Made by a program: the position numbers and the translations under genes. The notes under the pieces were generated by a model. That model searched no databases. It had not been told where the DNA came from and worked only from the letters and a program-made list of their open reading frames with translations. This document shows positions 23,280-32,466 of a DNA stretch of 64,000 nt, in pieces (the first letter of the stretch is position 1; each line of letters opens with the position of its first letter). This DNA comes from Panorpa germanica (Eukaryota; Arthropoda; Insecta; Mecoptera; Panorpidae): positions 24,605,034 to 24,669,033 of the forward strand of contig OY783205.1 of NCBI GenBank assembly GCA_963678705.1. The letters are read 5' to 3'.

Positions 23280-23440
23280 CACATATGACAACACAGATGG
23301 GCGAGAGCAATGATGCTTGACTCTGACTACTGTGTCCCCGGGTTCGATCCCCGGGCCAAAAATGTATTTTCTGGGTTTGGTAAAGATCAGGTTGTGTGCA
23401 ACCTAGAAATGAAATTGAATAAAATACAAATATTCTAAGG
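23280..23440 (+). repeat. Candidate tRNA-derived SINE or tRNA-like relic
   Basis: CCCCGGGTTCGATCCCCGGG (about 23336-23355) is a perfect T-arm with a B-box (GGTTCGATCC). It lies about 50 bases after GATGGGCGAGAGCAATGATG, which is only a loose A-box. The full cloverleaf does not form: no clear acceptor stem pairs. An AT-rich unrelated tail (AAATTGAATAAAATACAAAT) follows, as in tRNA-derived SINEs. No second copy is in the window, so SINE status is inference. Confidence 0.4.
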
Positions 23441-23760
23441 ATGTCACCCAATGCCATTGATTGGGTGCTACAACGCTTTATTTCGTACACTATGCAAAAC
23501 GAAATTAGTTATCTTAATTACCAAGGTTACTTTAAAATATACGAGCATGCAGAATTAAAAATAAAAATTATTTTTCCAATTAAATGTTTATTTATTAAAT
23601 TACAATATTTAGCAGCTACAAAAATCTCTTTATTGTATAACAGAGAAACTTACAACAGAGAGAGAGTGAGAGCGCGGGGGGAGAAGGGGAGAGGGAGATC
23701 ACACAATGATCACTATGTTTTTATACTATATTGGAAATACATTTCGCTTAAGATAAATCA

Positions 23761-23823
23761 CTAATCCGGATTACACATAACGCTTATCCTAAACAATTTT
23801 CAATAACCAAGTAGATGCAATAG
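23761..23823 (+). repeat. Repeat I, copy 1
   Basis: CTAATCCGGATTACACATAA and the following ACGCTTATCCTAAACAATT match 35745-35810 in the same orientation at roughly 80-85%. It contains the palindrome AATCCGGATT. The parent element is unknown. Confidence 0.5.
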
Positions 23824-24605
23824 TTCCAACAGTCAGTTATAAACTGATAAAACTGAAGTGAAATTATTTAAGGCGATAACATTTAAATTAAAATAAGATC
23901 CTACAACTTGTACATTTTCAAATGAAACATTATCAATAAACAGCACAAATTTAAAGGTTTTAGGAGTAAGGAAACAACCCAATTTTATGAAGAGTTGTAT
24001 AAACAAACGATCTGAACAAGTAACAAGTCGTCACTCTTACAGAAGGAGCTAGAAACACTTCTCGATGCGAAGTAAAGATCTTGATCTTGAAGTGAAATAT
24101 GATGCACAACCAAATAGCAGCTTCCCTTTGAAGTTTAGAACGGATTACTCATTGTAAGCCCTTCTCAATGGCTGTATCATTTATCGTTTTATCCCTAGTA
24201 CAACCTCCCCTCCCCCCCTCATCTACTCCCTCTAGAAATCCTAGCACTATCAACACAGCAACATAGCAGCACCCTAGCTATTTTTTCAAGTGATAGATAC
24301 CTGTTTATTTTAAATTGCAGTCGGTGTAAACACCAAGGGGGTTCAAATCCCTGTGGAGCAAAGGGTAGAAAGTAAGAATGGTAGGAGAGGGGTGTGAAAG
24401 GGAGCGTGATGTGTCCCCGTTCTTGTACAAAGAGCGAGAGTTGATTAGAAGGTCATATAAAGGTCTCTTGCAGGGTTGGTAAATCTTGCTGTACACTATG
24501 TTAAAGAACGATCATCTACTGTACAATTTTTCTATTTAAAATATATTAATTGTATTGTTATTGATTAACATCTGAGAAAGAGTAAGAGAGAAACATTTAT
24601 GTATA
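23824..24605. other. AT-rich DNA with GC-richer patches, no gene supported
   Basis: A C-rich run (CCTCCCCTCCCCCCCTCATC) is near 24206. GGGGGTTCAAATCCCTGTGG near 24338 looks like a tRNA T-arm, but no tRNA folds around it. Confidence 0.35.
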
Positions 24606-24980
24606 CTAGTATGAGAACAAACGTGACAGATACATAATTTCAATTTTTTCAGTTCTTACTAATTCCCTGATTAGATCACAATGTCCAAAATATTCGAAAA
24701 CGTCACTAATGACGTCATTAATTTCGCTCACGCCAAGCTCACAACGACCCATCTGAAGAGTTGGGTCGTAGTGGTCGTTGTTGAGCATTTTGGCGCAATG
24801 TATATGGAATATACGTATTGGAATATGATATAAATATGATTTTATTGGATTTTATATAATTATGATAAATAAGCTTAATGATTATTTAATCAACTATAGC
24901 AATCCTTATGTTTTCAACGCTCACAACCAAGTGAAACGAGAAAAACAGCAGTCGTGAGCGTGATTGTTGTGAACGCGCCC
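24606..24980 (-). mobile_element. Possible PIF/Harbinger-type transposon 5' end with a transposon ORF fragment
   Basis: On the minus strand, starting at 24980, the sequence GGGCGCGTTCACAACAATCA continues with CGCTCACGAC. GGGCGCGTTCACA is a type of terminus I associate with PIF/Harbinger elements. About 190 bases further in, a 60-codon frame opens at an ATG (24788), beginning MLNNDHYDPTLQMGRCELGV. It has more coding-like composition than its surroundings. No matching opposite end was found, so this is a remnant at best. Confidence 0.3.
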
Positions 24981-26699
24981 TATAAATTAAAATTACTTTG
25001 TTTCCATAAATTCCTGCACCTGTTACTGCAAAGGTTTACCTACCCTGATCAGGGGGGTGCTCATGTCGGATGATATATCACAAGGGTAAATCGGGGGTGT
25101 CCTTTTGAATTACTTCGCTTCAGTAGAGCTAGTAGAATACAGGGGTTCTGATTTAATATAAATTTTTATTACTGTAAAATTTTTTTTACAAATTTTATTA
25201 AAAAGAAAATAAAAATAAATTAGTTGCACTTGTGATATTTTTTGAACAGATCTTTATTAATTGATCAATTATTCAATCCATTTAAACTGATATCGAACGG
25301 GATAGCTTAATTGAAAACAACTATGCATTAAATGGGATATCTGGGTTCGAGTTTAGTTCCAAGAACTTATTTTATTACTCAGTTAAGAACTAAAAAACTT
25401 ACAGAATCTGGCGAACTATAGATTACTGTACTTCAAACAATAAATAAGATATTGATTTAACCATGATAATGATTTTTACTTTCATCACATTTCTATTTCA
25501 CTTTTTTAATATTCTTATAATTTTTTAAAAAAAAAGGTAAAAGTTATACTTTTATTTTCTTGTGAAATTTTATTTTAAAAAAGTTTGTAATTTAAGTATT
25601 AAAACTTAATTCTAAATAAAGGTATACCTTGTCTTGGATTCATTTATAAAATATTAATTAAATCTAAAAGGTATTACAGATAATACCTGCTGTGATGAAT
25701 ATGAAAAGCAAGTTGTTTTATTATTAATACTTTTTAGAAAAAAAGTTTAAAAGTTATAAAATATTACATCACTTAAAAAAATAACGGAATATTTAAAAAC
25801 ATAATTTAGAGCAAGGGGTTTTAAGGCAGTGCGATATCCAATATTCAAATATTTTTTATTAAATTCTCTCTAACCGACTTATCCATGTTAACCGACTTAA
25901 CCGATTATCGTCTGTGAAAAAAATGTTTCTCTATCTTTTGTATACCAAAGGGAAATATTAAAAAATTCTTCCAACTGTTAAAACTTAATTTATCACTTTT
26001 TATATGTTTTAAATTACTATAAATTAAATTACATTAATTGTTTTTAGTTTTAATTTAAGGTTTTAAGCTTAAATGTAATTTTCAACTTGTGAAATCATGT
26101 GTCATGCTTCAGTAATATACATTATTGTGTAATAATTACTATTTAATGCAAATTATTGTATTTAATATAATTAATTTTATTTCTTTATATTTCACAAGCT
26201 AAAACTGTGAATTTAGAATTATGAATTTATAATATAAATATAATGTTGAATTTAGAATTGATGTTGTCTCTTCAGAGCTCTAATTGAACGTTTGATTCTG
26301 CGTTAAAAGTTACAAGAAACTGTCTTCTTCTATACGTACAAATAACTCCAGAATAGGAGACTTAAAATATAAAGTACTAGTTGTAATTTATAAATACATA
26401 ACACTGACCATATTTTAAGTATTTTACCATTAGATTCAGAATATGTCAACGTAAAAAAAATACGTCGTAAAAAATTCTTAAAAATGGAAACCGGAAGGAA
26501 GTGGGCTATCGAAAAGTTTATGAAAAAATGTGAAGTACCTTCAGTAATAAGCAATAAAGTGAAGTAGTTGGGTCAATAAGGGCTTCTAATGGCTAAACCC
26601 ATAACCTAGAAAAATCCTCTTCAATTTATGCTTCGTCGGTTTATCACAAACCATTGAACTGTAGAATAATAAAGAAGTGAAACTTTGTTTTAAAAAATG
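24981..26699. other. AT-rich DNA without a recognisable gene
   Basis: A G-rich patch (CAGGGGGGTGCTCATGTCGG) lies near 25050. Otherwise only AT-rich sequence and poly-A/T runs. Confidence 0.4.
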
Positions 26700-26857
26700 C
26701 TAAAATCGCGATATGCAAATCGCTGTGAATGGTCGTGTCCACAGCACTTAGTTACCGGGAATATCCTTCATAGTCCCGTGGACTTCAGGCTCTAGAAATG
26801 CTGGATATCATTAAAGAAGATGTTGCAAACCGGAGGCAAAAAATAAATAAATAAAAA
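26700..26857 (+). mobile_element. Non-LTR retrotransposon 3' tail
   Basis: GATGTTGCAAACCGGAGGCA followed by an AAATAAATAAATAAA simple tail. The CCGGAGGC(AAAAT)n arrangement parallels the GCCGAAAGGC plus tail of LINE R, and is usual for insect R1/I-type 3' ends. The upstream boundary is uncertain. Confidence 0.45.
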
Positions 26858-27186
26858 TCACATACAAGAGCTGAGCTGAGCTACCGTTTAACCATCGTGG
26901 GAAACGTTTGTCTCATCATTTAGAGAAATGTATTCATTTAGAACTCAATCTATTTAAAATACATTAAAGATTGGTGCAGGGGCGTCCGCAGAAAATTTGT
27001 CAGAAGAGATAACTCAAAATATCACCCAATAAGTTCATAAATTGACATATAGATGGTAGTTTTCTATTAAAAATAAAAACTGGTGTAACTACATGTCAAA
27101 TGTATTTGCCTCTCATTTACTCTCATTGCTATCCATGCAAAAGGTTCTAACTTTATTAAAATCATCGAATATATAATGTTGACAAC

Positions 27187-27829
27187 AGGAAAGAATGGGA
27201 AAAATCGAGAAAAGCAATTACAATACAAGATATAAAAGGATTTGGGAGAGTGATATACCTCAGTACTTAATAGAAAAAGATATAAAAAACATAAGAAGGA
27301 CAGCAAGGTTTAGATTGGGAAATGAGGAAAAAGGAAACAGATACTGGGAAAGTAGTGTGGAAAGAATGTGTAGAGTGTGCGGAACGGAGGACGAAACACT
27401 GGAGCACATTGAAGATGAATATTGGGCAGCTCTTAAAAGGGGGCAAGGAAGAGAACAGATGGATGGCAGAAATAATTAGAAGAAGGAAGGATGAAGCTTT
27501 TCAAATCTTTTTAAGGCAAAAGAATGTAATGCCGAAAGTGAAGGGAAGAGATGGATGGCGGAGATAGAGGAAAAAGAAAACTAGGAAAGAGAAGGAATGG
27601 CAGAGTAGAAACAGGAGGGACAGTAGCAGGAGGAGCGAAGCAGTAGCAGTAGTAGTTTTGTTTTTATTTTTATAAGGAATTTTTTTTCGTTTGAAAAAAA
27701 GGAGAATGTTTAGATTTAATAAGGATCAAAATTGAATTAAGCACAATGACATGTATATAAATGAGTTAAGGCACAAGAATGTAGTGCCAAATGGTAAAAA
27801 CATTAAAAAATATATATACTGTTGACAAC
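27187..27829 (+). pseudogene. LINE R relative, 5'-truncated, with a 10-bp target duplication
   Basis: From 27195 a frame encodes MGKIEKSNYNTRYKRIWESD, then PQYLIEKDIKNIRRTARFRL, LGNEEKGNRYWES and the Cys block CRVCGTEDETLEHIED. This order is typical of the region downstream of the reverse transcriptase in insect R1/I-like LINEs. The last Cys of the C-x2-C...H-x4-C pattern is lost, and the frame shifts after it. The 3' end reads GCACAAGAATGTAGTGCCAAATGG plus an A-rich tail. This differs from other LINE R copies, so it is a distinct subfamily. TGTTGACAAC occurs at 27177-27186 and again at 27830-27839, a direct target duplication. Confidence 0.87.
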
Positions 27830-27959
27830 GTTAACGTCCTATTTGCTATTATCTTTCTCTTTCCACAAAACTTGAAAAAACATTGCAAAAATAATATTAC
27901 TAACTAAATTATCTCAGACTGTATTAAGACAGTGGTATTTTACACATATGTCGTATATA

Positions 27960-28558
27960 CGAGGCGTGTTTTTTAAGTAAGTACCGTTTTGGAATTAAAA
28001 AAAGACGTGCAAAGATATCGCAATAATTTTATTGTTACATGAAAGCCTGCACCTTAATCTACTTTTCTACATAATTTCCGTGAATATTGAGGCACTTGTC
28101 ATAACGTGGCACCAGTTTTTGAATACCCTCTCCATAAAATTCTGCCGCCTGACTTGTTAACCACTGTATCACAACTGACTTCGTTATCGTCTTGAAGACG
28201 CTAACCACACAGGTGTTTCTTCAAGTGCAGGAACAAATGGTAGTTGCTGGGCGCCAGATCAGGGCTGTATGGAGGATGATCCGTAAACTTCACAGATCTC
28301 ACGATGAATATCGATCGGTTTTACGCCTTTAGCACTAAGAAATCGTATAACAGCCCGTACTTCACAATCGGCGGGACTCACGATTGTCGGAGGCATCTTA
28401 AACACTCAGTAAATAACGTATACAATGAAGAATCAGACTGTAATGGCGTCAGTGTGTAGACAAGAGATGCAGGTAACCAGCGCGCATACGCGGAACGCCG
28501 ACCGTAGCGCTGCAAAGGCGGAATCGCAAAACGGTAATTACTTAAAAAACATGCCTCG
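27960..28558 (-). mobile_element. Internally deleted mariner transposon, 599 bp, TA target duplication
   Basis: The ends are TIRs of at least 32 bp with two mismatches: CGAGGCGTGTTTTTTAAGTA at 27960 and CGAGGCATGTTTTTTAAGTA on the minus strand from 28558. Both are bounded by TA (27958-27959 and 28559-28560), the mariner target site. A full mariner is about 1.3 kb. This one keeps the first 39 and roughly the last 75 codons of transposase and lost the middle. It may still be mobilised in trans if its TIRs are recognised. Confidence 0.93.
28059..28396 (-). pseudogene. Mariner transposase remnant (N- and C-terminal parts joined by deletion)
   Basis: On the minus strand the start ATG is at 28396, followed by MPPTIVSPADCEVRAVIRFL and a helix-turn-helix start (SAKGVKPIDIHREICEVYG). 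The sequence then jumps to DHPPYSPDLAPSNYHLF, which holds the third catalytic Asp (YSPDLAP motif), and on to the C-terminus GEGIQKLVPRYDKCLNIHGN with YVEK-stop at 28061-28059. The join shifts the frame and gives an immediate stop. A further stop follows KKHLCG, and a second frameshift lies before QWLTSQAAEF. The first two catalytic acids are absent. It cannot make transposase. Confidence 0.92.
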
Positions 28559-28560
28559 TA

Positions 28561-30037
28561 TAACAAATGCTACAAAGTTTTAAAACCTTCAAATACCAAG
28601 TTCCAGTTAATTAAAAACAAAATGTAAAAGAACAAGAAATTAACATTCAGTTTAAAGCAAAAGAAAAAAAAAACAGATTTGTATTATAAAACTAAAGAAC
28701 AGTTGTTTGAAGAGTCAACCCACAAAAAAAATCCTGCCAAACTTTAATTAGATTGTTATATTCCAAACAGCCTCAATTATAGGTTACAACAATACAAAGG
28801 TATATAACGTATCTATTTATTAGGATTGTAACATCTCAATATACTTTAAACAACCGCACCCGAGCCGAGCCAAGTTAACGAACGATTGGTGTTGCTGAAA
28901 CAGCTGGCAAGCGGTCAATTTGTAAAAAAAACAGTAAATAAAAATATACAGGTAAAATAAAAATAAAGAAATTCATTCGCCCAGGTAACCCAGGTTGCAC
29001 AAGCTCATGCTGAGTCAGGTAAAAATTGAATAAAACTTTTTAAGATTTTATTTCATGATTTTGCGACTTTATTGTTTTCGGAAATTAAGTTATGGTTATT
29101 TCAACAATAAAATAAAATTAATGTGCTTGTTTTTTTATATATTTTTTTAAGGTTTTATTTATTTATTGTTATCGTCGTGGCATACGGCTGTAATTGATAA
29201 ATTATTGCAAAAAAACAACACTCAAAAAAGTGTTAATTAAATTTTTGTGTACCGATAACTGCCGTGCCTTCGAGTTCGATCTCCGGACTAGAATTATACT
29301 TTCTAGTTTGACTATATATACAGTTTGTTAAATAACCGTTACAATTAAAACCAATCATAAATTTTAACAAATTTCTCGTTCATTTATTTAAAATAAATCA
29401 CAATTAATAAACAGTGGTTCCCTTCTTCCTGTGCCACGTAACAATACAACAAAATTAAAACGTAATTAAAACATAAAAATCTGTGTTCCAGAACATATTT
29501 ATCAAATAAATTTATTTTGATAAAAGAGCGGTAATACGCATGCGCAGTAGTCTGGCATTACGGTACCTTTATACCTTTGTATTATGACGTCATTATTAAT
29601 TATGTGTAATAAAGTTATCAATTCGATAATGAACTTCCTCCATCAAAAGAAACCTATTGTGGTTTCACAACGGTTCCGTTTTGGGAATTAAATTACAGGT
29701 GTGAGCTAATTGTGCCTGAATTCAACACACACCGACACCGTCATCGTGTTGTCGGCATGGCTATTGTGAAATTGTATTTTGAACTTTATGTTCTCCTGGA
29801 TATGTCTTTGTTTCTATCTCTCTGATAAAAACAGCCAGTTATTATATTAATGAACTTGTAAACTCATTTTTAGATTTTTGTTGACGAAAATATAGCTATT
29901 TAAAATTTGAATTTCGGAATTGGTAGACCAATTTACTAGCTTATAGAGAATTATGACTCAAAGTTGCAATAAAACGGCATTTTTTTATTGATAATTTAAT
30001 TTTCTATATATTAAATCAATCGGACGACTTTTGGCGA
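28561..30037. other. AT-rich DNA; promoter-like short motifs near 29540-29610
   Basis: An NRF1-like ACGCATGCGCAGTA (about 29536) and a CRE-like TATGACGTCATT (about 29582) sit close together. A B-box-like GAGTTCGATCTCCGG is near 29270. No exon could be tied to them. The motifs are short and may be fortuitous. Confidence 0.25.
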
Positions 30038-30075
30038 AATGGTCAGTGGTCATGTCATATTATTTCAGCAAGCCC
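30038..30075 (+). repeat. Short repeat shared with the filler in MITE A copy 3
   Basis: GGTCATGTCATATTATTTCAGCAAGCC is, in reverse complement, nearly the same as 31340-31376 inside the short MITE A copy (about 90% over 35 bases). Confidence 0.55.
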
Positions 30076-30187
30076 CGGTAATTTTCATTCTCGTGTAACG
30101 CACGGATCAACACGAGATTCTTCATATAGTTTGCACTGAGTATCGATGTATCATACGATTGGCGATATATAGCATATTCCATAGTAG

Positions 30188-30505
30188 TTATATTGCGCTG
30201 TGGAGAGCGCTTGGTTGATTGACGGTGTGGTATAGGGTAAACAAGCAAGCAGATGCTGTAGTTAAAAATAAGAATATTTGTAATAGTGAGTGTAACATAC
30301 AGTAAATTTTACAACGAATAAAGACATCAACAGCCCCCACTCTGACGCAACATGGCTCTAGTATATCTATATTTTCGTTAGCACGGAAAATCACAGTACT
30401 CGGCTCGAAAGAGACACATAGGTCTTTCGCGGCTATCTCTCTCTTTAATTTTATTACAGTATTCAGCCTGTCACGGTAGTGACAGTATATTTTTTCTATG
30501 CACAA
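30188..30505 (-). other. Unassigned open frame, 105 codons, coding status doubtful
   Basis: On the minus strand an open frame runs from about 30505 to a TAA at 30188. It starts from a TTG, not an ATG; the first ATG is about 68 codons in. It lies in DNA of higher GC content than average. Its second half contains a hydrophobic stretch (SLLQIFLFLTTASACLFTLY) that could span a membrane; the first half is charged (DRLNTVIKLKREIAAKDL). No family is recognised, no splice sites bound it, and the opposite strand is also GC-rich. It could be part of an exon or a chance frame. Confidence 0.2.
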
Positions 30506-31269
30506 TGCGTAAAAATGTAAGATTTACTAAAGTTAATATTGCTGATGATTGTAATATGATGACAAACCTTTCAATTTCTTCGAGGTAGATCTTCTGAATC
30601 TTCCAAGGAAAAATACGATCTAATTTTTTGCTAATCATTGCATTTTATTTCCATTTAGTTAATTTAATTAATGTTTTTCATATTTCTCAATTTCAAACAT
30701 ATTAAAACAATATCTGTAAGATCAGTTCATCTAAAAGTTCTTGTATAAACCTGATAAAAACAAGACGCCAAAAATATATTACATATAAACTTGAATTTTA
30801 AATTTAACTGTGAACAATCTTGATTCTCCGATCCCGGCGCGATCTTGTTTAAAACCAGATTCATTTCAGAAATATTTCCTTGTATTGAATTGTACACCGT
30901 CCGTAGAATTTCGCCCAGAGGCTCAAAAAAAAAGCCGTGCAACCTCTTTCTCATCTCTTTGCACCCGCCCAATAACCAACAGCGTAACAGACGCTCAGCC
31001 GGTAATGCAGATCACTGTAATAACTTAATCTGAGGCAGACGGATGTTGTTTTGTTTGAATCTTTTTTCTTGTTGTGTATTCTGATGCGCTTTGAAGAAAT
31101 TCTTTTTTATTTTTTGTAAACTTATTTTTTTCTTTTTTTTTTGAGATAATTTCTTTATTGCATCGCATATGGTATGTGGAACAATAATGAAGACATTATA
31201 AATCTCAAAAAATGCCAAAATATTAAATAAATGTATTTATTATTATGTGTTGTCTAAAATGTAAATCAA
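30506..31269. other. Mixed-composition DNA, overlapping short open frames, no gene supported
   Basis: The stretch 30815-31025 is GC-richer (GATCCCGGCGCGATCTTG, TTGCACCCGCCCAATAACC) and open in two plus frames and one minus frame. None has convincing splice sites or a recognisable product. Confidence 0.25.
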
Positions 31270-31423
31270 TGGGCTTGTGTCCTATGTCTTAATTTCTATA
31301 AAAGTGTAGTATTTATTGATAAAGTGGGTTAGGTTACTTGGCTTGCTGAAATAACATGGCATGACGATTGACCATGAAAGTCGTTGGAAAAATCGACCAC
31401 TAAAAAATGAGGACACAAGCCCA
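31270..31423 (-). mobile_element. MITE A, copy 3: 154-bp internal deletion derivative with filler
   Basis: Both MITE A termini are intact, in reverse order (TGGGCTTGTGTCCTATGTCT at the left, AATGAGGACACAAGCCCA at the right). About 60 bases of the right arm and 35 of the left arm remain. The middle is replaced by about 56 bases (31329-31385) that match 30038-30075 inverted. Flanks are CAA and TTT. Confidence 0.85.
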
Positions 31424-31769
31424 TTTGTGTTGTTTATGATTGGGAGGCTGCGTTTTTAGAGTTATTAAAATGTGTTCACACTTTTTGATGTTGAGAATTA
31501 TGTTTAACAGGTGGCGCGCGGGATGCCGTTGATTTAACACATTTAAAACAAATTATTTCGGTAGTGATCTTTATGGCTTTTTATACAAAACATTAGATTT
31601 TATGGCTTATTTTCCCATAACAAAACGATGTTTAATAGAACACACATATAATATCTGTCGCATAAAATGTGACAGAGAAAGCAGCAGTTCACGTTCCTCT
31701 CTCTCTAGTGGTATGGTTCTTCTACAGGATCATATCAAATATTCAATTAGTTTCAAATTCAAACTAAAG
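31424..31769. other. No feature recognised
   Basis: The plus frame at 31602-31817 runs into MITE C and is not a gene. Confidence 0.4.
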
Positions 31770-32239
31770 CCTGTTTTGATATTTAATTTACTGTTTTTAT
31801 TTAATATTGTAATCTAGACTTCAGATTCTCGGTTAAGCATTTCTTTTCACATTTGTGTTTTAATTTCAGTTTAGTTAATTTAGTTGGTGCGTATGCATCG
31901 TTAGTAATATAAATTTTAACAGTTCGACATAATTGTATGTAAAATAATTAAAATTGCTATTTTTAATACCAATTAGTAATAGAAATTGTTTTCTCTTCTA
32001 TATTTTTCAAAAACTGACATTAAACTTCTTTAAAAAATAAATACTTCTGCATTTTGACAGATTGTCACATTTTGGAGGATATAATATAATATAGTTTTTC
32101 TTAATTTAATATTTTTAATTTAAAACATTAGACCTTGTCTAATGAATTAATTAAAAATGGTACTGTGAATGACTACGCGTATTGCGATATGCTAAATAAT
32201 TTAAATTAAATACAAAATTAAATTAAAACAGTGAGTGGG
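31770..32239 (+). mobile_element. MITE C, copy 2 (right end intact)
   Basis: Parallels 1652-2120 over about 440 bp. The right end TTAAAACAGTGAGTGGG is the inverse of the left end of copy 1. The left end here is degraded (CCTGTTTTGATATTTAATTT). Confidence 0.65.
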
Positions 32240-32314
32240 AATGCTACCTAACTGTTTGTTTATCTTGTACACGTGTGAAACAAATAATAAATTTGTTATG
32301 CAAGTTATTACAAA

Positions 32315-32466
32315 AAAGAGTTTTAATTTACGCCAAGCTTTATGACGTTTCTACTTTTCTACTTTTTCAGTTTTCCACTTTTCTTAATTTGTTTTATGAT
32401 TAAAAGAAAACCTCGAACAAAAAGTAATAAAAAGTGAAAAAGTTTATGGCGTCGGCGTCGGTCGGA
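32315..32466 (+). repeat. Possible small inverted-repeat element
   Basis: TTTACGCCAAGCTTTATGACG at the left and AAGTTTATGGCGTCGGCGTC at the right are imperfect inverted relatives. A-rich and T-rich arms (TCTACTTTTTCAG against AAAAAGTGAAAAAG) lie inside. Tentative. Confidence 0.3.

Noticed and set aside
23336-23355. Possible true tRNA with B-box GGTTCGATCC
   Set aside because: A perfect T-arm but no pairing acceptor stem and a poor A-box. Listed only as SINE or tRNA-like.
23441-23764. 107-codon plus-strand frame
   Set aside because: AT-driven composition plus a GA-repeat (GAGAGAGAGTGAGAG). No splice context.
24338-24362. T-arm-like GGGGGTTCAAATCCCTG
   Set aside because: No D-arm, anticodon arm or acceptor stem can be folded around it, so it is not called a tRNA.
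28378-28566. 62-codon minus-strand frame overlapping the mariner end
   Set aside because: It lies in the transposon 5' UTR and TIR, in a frame other than transposase.
29536-29595. NRF1-like and CRE-like motifs as a promoter
   Set aside because: Short motifs expected by chance, with no linked exon. Recorded only as a note in the gene-free stretch.
30188-30505. 105-codon frame as a host gene
   Set aside because: No ATG near its start, no splice signals and no recognisable family. Kept only as an unassigned frame of low confidence.
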